DNA of 64,000 bases. Origin: Sphingobacterium sp. SYP-B4668 (GTDB lineage Bacteria; Bacteroidota; Bacteroidia; Sphingobacteriales; Sphingobacteriaceae). The translations under genes were made by a program, and so were the position numbers. Below are positions 8,836 through 18,689 of this stretch, piece by piece. The stretch's first letter is position 1. The number at the start of each line of letters is the position of its first letter. The notes below the pieces were generated by a model that saw only the letters and a program-made list of their open reading frames with translations, made no database searches and was not told the DNA's origin. Where the stretch lies: positions 3,844,001-3,908,000 of the forward strand of contig NZ_CP115483.1 of the NCBI RefSeq assembly GCF_027627455.1, given 5' to 3'.

Positions 8836-9987
8836 GTGAATAACCAAGATATAATAACCAAGATAAAGCGGATACTATCCGGTAGGTCCACTAAAGAGGA
8901 AGAGGATCAAGTAAATGATCATTTCTACCAATCTTTCCAGTCCCAGGAATGGGATGAGATGGATATGGGGTCTAAAAAAGACCTCGAGAGTAGGATTATT
9001 TCACAAGTTACCGAACATATTTCTCCTCGATATAAAACAAATTACTCCGTATTCAACCGCCACAATATATTCCGTTACGCAGCTGCAATACTTATTCTGC
9101 TGGGTATCGGATTTCTATTCTATCCACGCTCAATCGAAAATTCTCCAATCACAGCTACTGTAACCCCATCGCAACTCATTCCCGGAAGAGACATTGCATC
9201 CCTAGAGCTCAGCGACGGCACAGTAATACCACTGACCGATCTCGCTCCCGATAAACAATACCAGAACGCAGGAGTTACCATCCGTAAGAATTCGGATGGC
9301 AATCTCACCTATATTTATGACCAACAATCTGATACCGATGGTTCTACAGACAAATGGAATACCCTAAGAACTCCCAAAGGAGGTAAATATCAGATCGAGC
9401 TTGCTGATGGTACCAAAGTATGGCTCAATGCGGGTAGCTCCTTAACCTTTCCAGAGCGATTTGCTACCCATAATCGCTTGGTCAAAGCCTCCGGAGAGGT
9501 TTACTTTGAAGTCAGCCATGACAAGACTCGGCCATTCATTGTCAATAGCAACGATATGGAAATCCTTGTACTAGGTACTTCATTCAACCTCTCTAACTAT
9601 GACGACAACCCACAAGGCGTATCTGTGGCACTACTTGAAGGCGCAGTCAAGTACAAGACCGCTACCAGTCAATCTACACTCCGACCAGGACAGAAAGTGA
9701 ATTTAAAGGCTGGAAAAGTAGAAAAAACACTCTTTGACATCGAATCAGAGATTGCATGGAAAAATGATTATTTCATTTTCAAGGACCAGAATATCAAACA
9801 AATTATGAATGCATTAAGTCGTTGGTACAACGCAGAGATCGAATATGAGGGGAATGCTTGGGAGGACAAGAATTTTACAATCAGAGTATCTCGACGTCAG
9901 GAGATAGCAGATATACTCGAGATGCTAGAATTAACACATTCTATTAAATTTAAAATCATAGGAAGGAGGATTATCGTCAGCACATAA
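8836..9987 (+). CDS. FecR-family anti-sigma factor
   Basis: The 383-residue protein starts at GTG 8836. It has a cytoplasmic N-terminal segment, one transmembrane helix at about residues 76-95 (IFRYAAAILILLGIGFLFY), and a periplasmic FecR domain with TPKGGKYQIELADGTKVWLN, GEVYFEVSHDKTRPF and LGTSFNLSNY. A C-terminal DUF4974-like domain (EIEYEGNAWEDKNFTI ... ILEMLELTHSIKF) is the usual contact for the SusC STN domain. It sits between its sigma factor and the STN-containing SusC, which supports a cognate trio. Confidence 0.93.
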   Translation: MNNQDIITKIKRILSGRSTKEEEDQVNDHFYQSFQSQEWDEMDMGSKKDLESRIISQVTEHISPRYKTNYSVFNRHNIFRYAAAILILLGIGFLFYPRSIENSPITATVTPSQLIPGRDIASLELSDGTVIPLTDLAPDKQYQNAGVTIRKNSDGNLTYIYDQQSDTDGSTDKWNTLRTPKGGKYQIELADGTKVWLNAGSSLTFPERFATHNRLVKASGEVYFEVSHDKTRPFIVNSNDMEILVLGTSFNLSNYDDNPQGVSVALLEGAVKYKTATSQSTLRPGQKVNLKAGKVEKTLFDIESEIAWKNDYFIFKDQNIKQIMNALSRWYNAEIEYEGNAWEDKNFTIRVSRRQEIADILEMLELTHSIKFKIIGRRIIVST

Positions 9988-10022
9988 CTTTACCCATCAC
10001 CCATTTTTTAAATAAAAAAAGC

Positions 10023-10043
10023 CGGGATGCTGAAGACATCCCG
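10023..10043. promoter_or_regulatory. Hairpin between fecR and susC
   Basis: A 7-bp inverted repeat (CGGGATG 10023-10029, CATCCCG 10037-10043) lies just after the A-run 36 bp downstream of fecR and before susC. Hairpins here may act as terminators of the sigma/anti-sigma unit or as leader structures. The in-frame ATG at 10027 lies inside the stem, which argues against it as the susC start. Confidence 0.45.
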
Positions 10044-10104
10044 ACCGAAATCCAGTTTTAAAAAATGTATAAAAAATTATAAAACCTTTAGTCTTATCAA
10101 ACTT

Positions 10105-13100
10105 ATGAAAAAACCGTTGAAAAGAGAACGAGATAGGTTCTTTTTAAAAACCTTCGTCGCCATCAAATTCATGGCTTTAATCTGTTGCTTTACTATAGTA
10201 CAAGCCACAACCACCGCATATGGCCAACTCATCAACCTCAATTTAAAGAATGTGAGTATCGAGCAGGCACTCCTAAAAATCAGTCAACAATCCAAGCACG
10301 ACTTGGTGTATGATTCAAAGGTATTTCGTAATACTGCATTGATTCACTTTACGTTAAAAGAGGCCAACCTCGAACATGCGCTTAACCAGCTTTTTGAAAA
10401 CAGAGGTTTTGAGTACGAGATTCGTAAGAACACTATCATTGTGAGACCGTCCTCAAAGGCTGAGCTCCAAAATACGAAGAGTGTAGTGACATCTCAACAG
10501 AGACAGGTGACGGGCAAGGTAAGCGACAGCAATGGATCTGCCCTAGTTGGCGTCACTGTCACCATAAAAGGAACATCCATAGCCACCACGACCGATGAGA
10601 GTGGCAACTACAAGATCGCCGTGACCGAAAATGCTCAATTTCTTACATTTTCCACAGTCGGATATGAACCTACTGAAATCAGCATTATCAATCGAACCAT
10701 CGCCAACGTCACGCTTAACCAACAGATCGATAATCTAGAAGAAGTTGTCGTCGTGGGGTATGGCACCCAGCGCAAAAAAGACCTTACCGGCGCTGTAGCC
10801 AATATATCGTCGGACAAGCTCAACACCCAGAGCAATGTCAATATAGGACAAGCCATCCAGGGTAAGATTGCAGGAGTTGATATTGTCTCCCAAGGCGGTG
10901 CTCCCGGTGCGGGTAGCCGTATCATGATAAGAGGTATAGGCACACTCAACAATGTCAGCCCCCTATATATTGTGGACGGTATCTACATGAACAATATGGA
11001 CAACATCAACCCCAACGATGTCGAGAGTATTGACGTATTGAAAGATGCCTCATCAGCAGCAATTTATGGTTCGCGCGCTGCTAATGGCGTCATCATCATC
11101 ACCACCAAATCAGGATCCAATACGGAGGGCGAACCTATTATAGATGCCGCTATCAATGCTGGATTACAGACGCCTTCCCGATATCTTGATATGATGAATG
11201 CACAAGAGTGGGCCAAGGTATCCACGCTAGCCCGTCAAGCCATTGGGGCGGGGCCATTAGCCATGGCTGCTGATTTAGACACCAAGGAAGATAACGATTG
11301 GCAACGTACCATGATGGGCACGGCACTCATGCAGAATTATAATCTCACCATCAAAGGTGGCAGCAAATATTTCACTTATTATACTGGATTGGGCTATATG
11401 GATCAAGATGGTACAATACAGGGTACCAAATACAAGCGTTACAATGCCCAGATTAAAACAGAGTTTAAAAAAAACTGGCTAAAGATTGGTAACAACACTA
11501 TTTTTTCCAGTCAAAAGAACAATCCACTATACTCTTTCGCTCGCGGAGGATATCTCGGAATCATCTTACAGTCTATCCCCACTCTATCCCAGTATGACCC
11601 TACTAACGACAAAGGCGGCTATGGAAAAGTATACGGTGATGCTACTGACATTCCCAATCCACTCGGTATACTGGATCAAAACCTAACCCGCCGTACCTGG
11701 GATGAAAATAAAATTTACCTTAATTTTTACGCTGAAGCTAGGCTACCACTAGGTTTAAAATATCGATTCAATGTCACGCCAGATTTCAGCTATACCCGCA
11801 ATACTGACTATCAGAACGAATTCGATTTTGGACTACGCAACAATAGCATCTCTTCGATTCTCGAAAGTCGCAACACGAGTAACAATTTACTCCTCGAAAA
11901 TCTATTAAGTTATGATCAGAAATTCGGCAAGCATACTATCAATGGATTGATTGGATACGCCTATCAAAATTTCAAAAGCCGCTATATTATGGCTTCTGGC
12001 CGTGGTCTACCTCCCGGTATCTATGAGGTTGGAGCTGCATCTCAGGATCGCCTTAATGATGGCTATTCCAATGAAAGCGCACTTACCTCCATTATATCTC
12101 GCGCCTTTTATTCTTACGACCAGCGCTATCTTTTGACCGCTACCTATCGTAGAGATGGCTCATCTAAATTTAGAAAAGGTAATCGATACGGCCATTTCCC
12201 TTCGTTTTCGGTGGGATGGAATATGAAAGAGGAAGCATTCATGCAAAGCATCAGCATGCTTAATCAGCTGAAGCTAAGAGGGGGCTATGGTGTACTCGGC
12301 AATCAAGAAATCAGCAATTACATGTATACCAGCGTAGTTACATCAAACATCAATTACCCAGATGGGAATGGTGGAGTGTACAATGGCGCCTTCCCAAAAG
12401 ACTTTGCCAATCCGAACATCCGCTGGGAAGAAACGGCAATGACCAACATCGGAGTCGATGTCGCCAGCTTCAACAATCGCTTGACCTTGACCGCCGATTG
12501 GTACCTTAAGAATACCAAAGATATTTTACTCACCGTCCCTATTCCCATCTCTACCGGCGGAGCCAACGATCCAGTGGTAAATGCAGGTAGGATACGCAAT
12601 AAAGGATTCGAATTCACTGCCAATTGGAGTGATCGACCTTCCAATGACTTTGGCTATGGCATCACGTTGACTGGTAACTTTGTGACCAATCGGGTCGTAG
12701 CACTGGGTGAGGCCGATCAAATCATCAATGGCGGTGCCAATCGCACCAACGTGACCACCACCAGAACCCTAGCAAACTATCCCATCGGTGGCTTTTGGCT
12801 CATTCCTACACAAGGCCTATTCCAAACTATAGACGAAGTCAATGCTTACAATCAGAATGGCAGTCTCATACAGCCCAATGCCAAACCGGGTGATGTCAAG
12901 TTTAGCGATACCAATGGCGATGGTAAAATCACAGATGATGATCGCGTCTATATGGGCAGCCCCCTACCGACAACCTCACTCGGCCTGAATTTCAATGCCA
13001 ACTATAAGCAATTCGATTTATTGGTAGGTATGCAAGGTGTCATGGGCAACAAGATATACAACGCTACCCGCCTAGAGCTTGAGGGAGTAAATAAGGGAAC

Positions 13101-13464
13101 CAACTACCTCAGGAGCGCATTGGACTACTGGACCGAAGACAATCGCAATGCATCCGCGCCCCGTTTGGTATGGGACGACCCCAATCAGAATAATCGTCCA
13201 CAGTCCGACCGTTACCTCGAGGATGGATCCTTCTTCCGTGTGCGCAATATCCAACTTGGATACACCTTTCCGGCCCATATCTTAAAAAACAAATTACAAC
13301 GTTTAAAAATATACACCAGTATCGAGAATCCATTTACCATCACGGGATATTCGGGCTACACCCCCGACATAGATGGAGGTGGTGATTTGACCTCAAGGGG
13401 ATTCGACAGTTTTGTTTACCCGACCAACAGAATAGTGATGTTTGGTGTCAATCTTTCATTTTAA
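10105..13464 (+). CDS. SusC/RagA-type TonB-linked outer-membrane transporter with STN domain
   Basis: The start is taken at ATG 10105. The ATG at 10027 would add 26 residues ahead of the signal segment FMALICCFTIVQATTTAYGQ. After the signal come an STN domain (LINLNLKNVSIEQALLKIS ... TIIVRPS), a carboxypeptidase-like domain (VTGKVSDSNGSALVGVTV), the TonB-box region LEEVVVVGYGTQRKKDL, a plug with VDGIYMNNMDNINPNDVESI, and a long barrel ending NRIVMFGVNLSF. With SusD it imports oligosaccharides across the outer membrane using TonB energy. The STN domain links it to the FecR and sigma factor upstream. Its substrate is probably a GalNAc-containing glycan, judged from the GH123 enzyme two genes downstream. 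Confidence 0.95.
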   Translation: MKKPLKRERDRFFLKTFVAIKFMALICCFTIVQATTTAYGQLINLNLKNVSIEQALLKISQQSKHDLVYDSKVFRNTALIHFTLKEANLEHALNQLFENRGFEYEIRKNTIIVRPSSKAELQNTKSVVTSQQRQVTGKVSDSNGSALVGVTVTIKGTSIATTTDESGNYKIAVTENAQFLTFSTVGYEPTEISIINRTIANVTLNQQIDNLEEVVVVGYGTQRKKDLTGAVANISSDKLNTQSNVNIGQAIQGKIAGVDIVSQGGAPGAGSRIMIRGIGTLNNVSPLYIVDGIYMNNMDNINPNDVESIDVLKDASSAAIYGSRAANGVIIITTKSGSNTEGEPIIDAAINAGLQTPSRYLDMMNAQEWAKVSTLARQAIGAGPLAMAADLDTKEDNDWQRTMMGTALMQNYNLTIKGGSKYFTYYTGLGYMDQDGTIQGTKYKRYNAQIKTEFKKNWLKIGNNTIFSSQKNNPLYSFARGGYLGIILQSIPTLSQYDPTNDKGGYGKVYGDATDIPNPLGILDQNLTRRTWDENKIYLNFYAEARLPLGLKYRFNVTPDFSYTRNTDYQNEFDFGLRNNSISSILESRNTSNNLLLENLLSYDQKFGKHTINGLIGYAYQNFKSRYIMASGRGLPPGIYEVGAASQDRLNDGYSNESALTSIISRAFYSYDQRYLLTATYRRDGSSKFRKGNRYGHFPSFSVGWNMKEEAFMQSISMLNQLKLRGGYGVLGNQEISNYMYTSVVTSNINYPDGNGGVYNGAFPKDFANPNIRWEETAMTNIGVDVASFNNRLTLTADWYLKNTKDILLTVPIPISTGGANDPVVNAGRIRNKGFEFTANWSDRPSNDFGYGITLTGNFVTNRVVALGEADQIINGGANRTNVTTTRTLANYPIGGFWLIPTQGLFQTIDEVNAYNQNGSLIQPNAKPGDVKFSDTNGDGKITDDDRVYMGSPLPTTSLGLNFNANYKQFDLLVGMQGVMGNKIYNATRLELEGVNKGTNYLRSALDYWTEDNRNASAPRLVWDDPNQNNRPQSDRYLEDGSFFRVRNIQLGYTFPAHILKNKLQRLKIYTSIENPFTITGYSGYTPDIDGGGDLTSRGFDSFVYPTNRIVMFGVNLSF

Positions 13465-13475
13465 CAGCATAAACC

Positions 13476-14987
13476 ATGAGACTATATACAATATTAACTT
13501 CATCTCTGATTGCACTGCTATTCATGAGCTGTGAGAATAAACTAGATTTGACCAACCCCAATAGTGTGACAAGTGAAACTTTCTGGAAAACCGAAACTGA
13601 TTTTAAACTTGCTATTGCATCATGCTATACCCCATTAAAGAATTGGAACGGGGGTTACTATGGTACCCGAGGGCTGATGACGCGCATCTCCCGAGCCGAT
13701 GACATCGAGTTCAGGAATGACATCAATGAAATATATGCCATGCATCGTTTCACCAATGACTCCTACAATGCTGTAGCACAAAACATCTTTTATCAATTTT
13801 ACAATGCCATCTATAGGGCCAATTCCATTCTCACCGAATTGGACAATGCTAACTTATCTGATGATTTCAAGAATATGGTACGTGGAGAGGCCTTGTTCAT
13901 CCGAGGTATGTATTTCTTTCAACTCGCTAAAGAATTTGGTGATGTGCCTTTGCGCCTTAGCCCGTCTCAGGATCCCACTACGTTTCCACTAGCCAAATCT
14001 TCCCAAGCAGATGTTTACGCCCAAGCGGCAAAAGACTTTATAGCTGCAGCTGATATCCTCCCCCTGACTAACGACAAAGGGAAGCCCACCAAGGGTACCT
14101 CCTACGCCTATCTAGGCAAATTATATGTCTATACCGAACAATGGCAAGAGGCCAAGAAAGTGCTTGAACCACTCACCAAAGCTCCTTATACCTATAGACT
14201 TGTCGATGATTACGCATGGAATTTTGATGAACTGCACGAACACAATAGTGAGAGTATTTTTGAAATATTGTATGAACCTGTGGGCGGAACCAATCAATGG
14301 GACAATGGCGAGACGGCCAATTCAGCCCAATCGACCACCATCGCTGTTGAGTATGCAGCCGGTAGCGTAGGGGGATGGTTTGAAGCCCAACCTACCAAAA
14401 AGATGATGAATATCTTTTGGAAAGAAAAGGCAGCCAATGGCGACTTCGATTACCGAGCCAAGACTTCCGTTGCATGGGATTACCCTGGCTGTATGTACTA
14501 TCAAAGACCTATACAACAGGTGCTCAATGCAACCGAAATCAAGCAGTATTGGATCTTGAAGTCGCAAAATTCTGCCACGCGCACCGAAGAGGTCGAGTCC
14601 CTTCCTTCTTACATTAATGAGCGCGCTATGCGTTTTGCAGACGTACTCTTACTGCTGGCAGAGTGTGAATTGGAGAGCGGTACAGCTTCCGATGCCATTC
14701 CCTATATCGATCAGATCAGAACACGAGGAGGTAACCTGCTACCTTACGCCGGCCCCAATACCGCAATAGCGATCAAAAATGAGCTCATGCATCAGCGCGC
14801 TATCGAGTTTTTCAAAGAAGGAGAGCGCTTTTATGACCTACGTCGTTGGGGATTATTGGAGACTGAACTTAAGAATCAGGACCCTATACGATTTGCCAAT
14901 TTTAATAAAAGACACTACTACCTACCTATTCCGGCCAAAGAGATCCAGACAAATCCATTAATTACCCAAAATAATGATTGGAAATAA
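13476..14987 (+). CDS. SusD/RagB-family glycan-binding lipoprotein
   Basis: The 503-residue protein has a lipoprotein signal (IALLFMSCENK, Cys about 19). SusD landmarks follow: TETDFKLAIASCYTPL, the TPR-like helix region with RGEALFIRGMYFFQLAKEFGDVPL, and the C-terminal HQRAIEFFKEGERFYDLRRWG and YYLPIPAKEIQTNPLITQN. It forms the lid of the SusC pore and captures the glycan at the cell surface. The gene begins 11 bp after susC. The last codon overlaps the region where the glycosidase gene begins, so the three are one operon. Confidence 0.95.
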   Translation: MRLYTILTSSLIALLFMSCENKLDLTNPNSVTSETFWKTETDFKLAIASCYTPLKNWNGGYYGTRGLMTRISRADDIEFRNDINEIYAMHRFTNDSYNAVAQNIFYQFYNAIYRANSILTELDNANLSDDFKNMVRGEALFIRGMYFFQLAKEFGDVPLRLSPSQDPTTFPLAKSSQADVYAQAAKDFIAAADILPLTNDKGKPTKGTSYAYLGKLYVYTEQWQEAKKVLEPLTKAPYTYRLVDDYAWNFDELHEHNSESIFEILYEPVGGTNQWDNGETANSAQSTTIAVEYAAGSVGGWFEAQPTKKMMNIFWKEKAANGDFDYRAKTSVAWDYPGCMYYQRPIQQVLNATEIKQYWILKSQNSATRTEEVESLPSYINERAMRFADVLLLLAECELESGTASDAIPYIDQIRTRGGNLLPYAGPNTAIAIKNELMHQRAIEFFKEGERFYDLRRWGLLETELKNQDPIRFANFNKRHYYLPIPAKEIQTNPLITQNNDWK

Positions 14988-14988
14988 T

Positions 14989-16767
14989 ATGACGCCCTTC
15001 AATAGTAACAAAAATCATATCCATTTAGCCTTCCTAAGCTTGCTGCTAACACTTTGCGTGCACACCAGCACACTGGCTCAATTAGCCTCTCTTGAAGTGT
15101 ACCAAGAGCTACCAGATCCCCATTCTAGGAATCTAGCTACTTGGAGTAATGTCACTTCTGGTGCCCATAGTGGTTTTGTATCTACCAACCAGCATTTTGA
15201 TCGATCCTCTGCCCCAAGTCAGCATGATGTACAGTCACAGTGGTCCAAGACTGCTTGGCGAGGAGAACGTGTACACACCCAAGGGATTATCTATACCACT
15301 CGTCGACTGAACGATATACAACTAATAGTCAGCGACCTACAAAAAGACCAACACGCTCATATTTCCAAAGAGCATGTTAAAGCCAACTTTGTACGGTATG
15401 TCATGGCGGATGATCCCAAAGGACTCAAACAAGGCTGCGCAATCAGCGTTAAGTTGGATACGGCATTACATGCAGATATGATCGACCCTATTTCTAGCCT
15501 CTCCATGGAAGACTCTACCAGTCGCCCCCTCTGGCTAAGTGTAGATGTACCCCGTCATACCCCTCCAGGTATTTATTCAGGCACATTGACTATCAAAGCC
15601 GAGAACTACTCCCGTCAGCATCCCTTTACCATTACGGTACTGGCCCACACCCTACCCGAGGTTCAAGATTGGACGTTTCAACTTGATCTTTGGCAAAATC
15701 CCTATAGCGATGCTCGTGTATACGGTGTACCTTTATGGTCCAATGAACATTTCCAAGCGATGAGGGCCAGCTACCAGATGCTGCGTGATGCTGGTCAGAA
15801 GGTCATTACGACCACTTTAATTCACGATCCATGGAGCTCGCAGACCTATGACGTATACGGAGGAATGATCAAATGGATTAAACAAAAAGACGGTTCGTGG
15901 ACTTATGACTACCGCATATTCGACAAGTGGGTGCAGTTCATGATGGATATTGGCATAGATCAACAAATCAGCGCCTACAGCATGATCCCCTGGACGCTCA
16001 AATTCCAATACTACGATGAAGTCTCTGGCCAGGATCAAATGTTCGAAGCCAAACCCGATAGCCAGGCATACGCCACATATTGGGGTAGTATGTTGCGTGA
16101 CTTCGCTCGTCATCTCAAGTCCAAGGGATGGTTTGACATCACCACCATTGCAATGGATGAACGCCCTGAGAAAGATATGCAAGCTGCGATTAAGGTCATC
16201 AGGGACGCCGATTCGGCATTTCGAATTTCAATGGCCGGTAATTATCACGAAGAGTTACAGGCCGATTTGGTAGATTATAGTGTTGCCTCTACGCAGACCA
16301 TCTCCTCTGAAGTCTTGCAGTCCAGAAAAGAGAAAGGCTACATTACCAAGTTTTATACTTCCTGTACCGAAATCTTTCCCAACACCTATACGTCATCCGA
16401 TTATGCCGAACTCAACTGGATGGCTTGGCACGCCCTTCATAAGCATTATGATGGATACCTTCGATGGGATTACAACAATTGGAACCGAGATCCATTCAAA
16501 GATTCACGCTTTGGTCCTTTTCCAGCCGGGGATACCTATTTCGTTTATCCTGGAGCACGCAGTTCGATACGCTTCGAGCGCTTGCGTGAAGGCATCCAGG
16601 ATTTTGAAAAAGTGACCTTTCTGCGACGCCAATTCAAAGCCAATGGCCATCTAGAAGACCTTAAAAAGCTAGAAGATGTTATCCAAGCTTTCACCATACA
16701 GTCTTTAAACGGCAAGAATGCTCATATTGCACTAGAAAAAGCGCAAGCCATTCTCAATAGCTTGTAG
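14989..16767 (+). CDS. GH123-like glycoside hydrolase (DUF4091)
   Basis: The secreted protein is about 590 residues, with a signal peptide ending near VHTSTLAQ. An N-terminal beta-sandwich region is followed by a catalytic TIM-barrel (about residues 225-500). The pair DE in TTIAMDERPEKD matches the adjacent Asp-Glu that GH123 beta-N-acetylgalactosaminidases use for substrate-assisted catalysis. The end has the expected RFERLREGIQDFEKVTFLR. ATG 14989 starts right after the susD stop; ATG 14974 inside susD is an alternative. Its place in the SusC/SusD operon implies release of GalNAc from an imported or surface-bound glycan. The family is fairly sure; the substrate is inferred. Confidence 0.82.
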   Translation: MTPFNSNKNHIHLAFLSLLLTLCVHTSTLAQLASLEVYQELPDPHSRNLATWSNVTSGAHSGFVSTNQHFDRSSAPSQHDVQSQWSKTAWRGERVHTQGIIYTTRRLNDIQLIVSDLQKDQHAHISKEHVKANFVRYVMADDPKGLKQGCAISVKLDTALHADMIDPISSLSMEDSTSRPLWLSVDVPRHTPPGIYSGTLTIKAENYSRQHPFTITVLAHTLPEVQDWTFQLDLWQNPYSDARVYGVPLWSNEHFQAMRASYQMLRDAGQKVITTTLIHDPWSSQTYDVYGGMIKWIKQKDGSWTYDYRIFDKWVQFMMDIGIDQQISAYSMIPWTLKFQYYDEVSGQDQMFEAKPDSQAYATYWGSMLRDFARHLKSKGWFDITTIAMDERPEKDMQAAIKVIRDADSAFRISMAGNYHEELQADLVDYSVASTQTISSEVLQSRKEKGYITKFYTSCTEIFPNTYTSSDYAELNWMAWHALHKHYDGYLRWDYNNWNRDPFKDSRFGPFPAGDTYFVYPGARSSIRFERLREGIQDFEKVTFLRRQFKANGHLEDLKKLEDVIQAFTIQSLNGKNAHIALEKAQAILNSL

Positions 16768-16791
16768 CGATACAAAAACATCAAACACTGG

Positions 16792-16822
16792 TAGCCGCCC
16801 TCAACAGGCGGCTATTTTCTTT
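16792..16822 (+). terminator. Rho-independent terminator of the GH123 operon
   Basis: An 8-bp stem TAGCCGCC (16792-16799) pairs with GGCGGCTA (16807-16814), followed by a T-rich tail. It lies 25 bp after the glycosidase stop codon. Confidence 0.8.
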
Positions 16823-16922
16823 CCGCCTCTCTGTACAGATCAAGTGTATAGAGTAGCATGTCGCATATTCCATAATACTCCAGTTGGAAGACAAACGCTC
16901 CTCGACGTGCATCATAATCTTG

Positions 16923-17474
16923 ATGGTCCAAAAGTTTTCCCTTAGTTTTGGAGCTAAAGACCACACAATGAAAGAGATTATGGCACTTTCGGATAAGATA
17001 GTAACCCTCAAAAGGAATGAATTCTTGAAAACCAGCGGAAGTGTAGATACAAATGTATATTATATCGAAAGCGGCAGTTTGCGCATATCCATATTCAATG
17101 ATGACAGCGAGCAAACCATACGGTTGGGATACAAGGGCAATCTCATTGTTGCCTTGGATTCATTTATCACAGGAGCACCTTCCCACCTCGCTATTCAAGC
17201 CCTAAAGAAAAGCAGTATTCGAGTCATCTCCAAATATCAGATTAATGCTTTTTTACAGACCGAATCCAATAGAATCCTATGGTCAACACTATTAGAAAGC
17301 CTCATTGTCCAACAGTTCGAGCGCGAAATCGATCTATTGACAGAGTCTCCGCTACAACGCTATAAAAGGGTACTACAAAGAAGTCCGCAATTGTTTCAAG
17401 AGATACCCAACAAACACATTGCCAACTATCTACGTATGAGCCCGGAGACCCTATCTAGGTTAAAAAAATCTTGA
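16923..17474 (+). CDS. Crp/Fnr-family transcriptional regulator
   Basis: The protein has a cyclic-nucleotide-binding-like beta-roll (FLKTSGSVDTNVYYIESGSLRI ... GNLIVALDSFITG), a long helix, and a C-terminal winged HTH ending IANYLRMSPETLSRLKKS. The start at ATG 16923 keeps the N-terminal helix of the family; ATG 16968 would cut it and TTG 16884 would extend it. The gene ends at 17474 inside a perfect FNR-type palindrome (17471-17484). A DinB-family gene follows 57 bp later. Bacteroidota proteins of this class often lack a known ligand, so the signal is unknown. Confidence 0.85.
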   Translation: MVQKFSLSFGAKDHTMKEIMALSDKIVTLKRNEFLKTSGSVDTNVYYIESGSLRISIFNDDSEQTIRLGYKGNLIVALDSFITGAPSHLAIQALKKSSIRVISKYQINAFLQTESNRILWSTLLESLIVQQFEREIDLLTESPLQRYKRVLQRSPQLFQEIPNKHIANYLRMSPETLSRLKKS

Positions 17475-17484
17475 TTTCAATCAA
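17471..17484. promoter_or_regulatory. FNR-type palindrome upstream of dinB-like gene
   Basis: TTGATTTCAATCAA matches the classical FNR box TTGAT-N4-ATCAA exactly. It overlaps the stop codon of the Crp/Fnr gene and lies about 48 bp upstream of the DinB start, a sensible position for an operator bound by the regulator just upstream. Confidence 0.5.
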
Positions 17485-17500
17485 GGATTATCATCCCGCT

Positions 17501-17526
17501 CTTTTGTTTTTTTGTATAAACAAAAG
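17501..17526. promoter_or_regulatory. Inverted repeat in the promoter region of the dinB-like gene
   Basis: CTTTTGTTT (17501-17509) and AAACAAAAG (17518-17526) form a perfect 9-bp inverted repeat with an 8-bp spacer, ending 5 bp before the DinB start codon. It could be an operator or a leader hairpin that masks the start. Confidence 0.4.
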
Positions 17527-17531
17527 ATGAT

Positions 17532-18080
17532 ATGCAAACGGAAATGTTAACCCACACACTCACTGGACAGACACACGATATTCTCTCCCAGGTTCAAAAA
17601 ATCAAATTATTGCATAACGACCTACTGACGTGGCGGGCGAATAAAGATTCTTGGAATATTCTGGAATGTTTAGAACATCTCAATCGATATGGGAACTATT
17701 ATCTGCCCGCCATAGAGCAGAAAATACTCTCCTCCTCTAGCCAACATGATCCCATTTTCAAAAGTGGTTTACTAGGAGGCTATTTTGCAAAAAGTATGCT
17801 ACCTAAGAAAAAACTCAATAAGATGAAAACCTTTTCTGATAAAAATCCCTTACATGCGCCCCTAGAGGTGACGGTGATTGACAGGTTCATGGCCCAACAA
17901 ATCCAATTATTGGACCTATTAGACAAATCGAAGCACGTCAGTTGGAACAAAGTAAAAATAGAAACCTCTATTTCGAGGTTCATCAAGTTGAAGTTAGGCG
18001 ATACCTTTCAGTTTTACATAAACCACATGCTAAGACATATGCAACAGATTGAAAATATACAGGTCAAATACCTATCTTAA
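17532..18080 (+). CDS. DinB-family (putative metal-dependent) protein
   Basis: The 182-residue protein shows the DinB four-helix pattern: ECLEHLNRYGNYYLPAIEQK with a candidate metal-ligand His, and a C-terminal HMLRHMQQIENI with further His residues. Members of this superfamily include bacillithiol- or mycothiol-dependent enzymes and proteins of unknown activity. It follows a Crp/Fnr regulator and may be controlled by it through the palindromes between them. The substrate is unknown. Confidence 0.8.
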   Translation: MQTEMLTHTLTGQTHDILSQVQKIKLLHNDLLTWRANKDSWNILECLEHLNRYGNYYLPAIEQKILSSSSQHDPIFKSGLLGGYFAKSMLPKKKLNKMKTFSDKNPLHAPLEVTVIDRFMAQQIQLLDLLDKSKHVSWNKVKIETSISRFIKLKLGDTFQFYINHMLRHMQQIENIQVKYLS

Positions 18081-18689
18081 ATACGTCATTCATTATTTTC
18101 GCTCCTTTTCTTCACCTTACGATTCCCGTGATTTGACAGGGGGTACTTTGAGGTTTGCAAATCGTCCCTGAGTACTGCTGTCCAAGACAGCTATAGGCGA
18201 TATTAAGTCTTCGAGCAACATAATCCGAGATATGACAGCTCTACAATCCCAAAAGTATTCTAAAACCTGCCCGGAGAATAGCAATACGCAATGTCAAAAA
18301 ACCTGTCCCAAAATAAAGACCGCTTCGTGCTCACTTACCCCGTCGAGTACCGCTTGGTTGACACATATTGCTCTGAGTCATATTCAGTCTTAATAATATC
18401 ATACAATTCGCTGTATGGCCTTTATGGATAAAGGTCGGTCGTGCAAAGCAGGCAGCAGCATGAAAATAAACGAAAGGAGGGACTAAGAATAATAAATACC
18501 CAAATCTCTATTTATTTTCACATTCGTTTAATCGAAAAAAACGATTGGGCATTACAAAAAAATGCTCCTCGCCTAACGAGGGCTGTTGAAGCTCTTTCGA
18601 TAGATTAGTTAATTCATTTTCAATTCACTATATTTAAACCACCTGAGCACGCTTAAGATAAAAAAATACCGAAAACCTATACCCTACAT
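18081..18689. other. Gene-free interval of about 0.6 kb
   Basis: No frame in this stretch has a start, length and composition that I can support as a gene. It contains short frames broken by stops in all directions and an A/T-rich end before 18690. It borders the rearranged locus at 18.7-20.8 kb and may contain debris of it. Confidence 0.4.

Noticed and set aside
10027..10104. Start of the SusC gene at ATG 10027
   Set aside because: This ATG lies in a hairpin and adds residues before the signal peptide; ATG 10105 is a better start.
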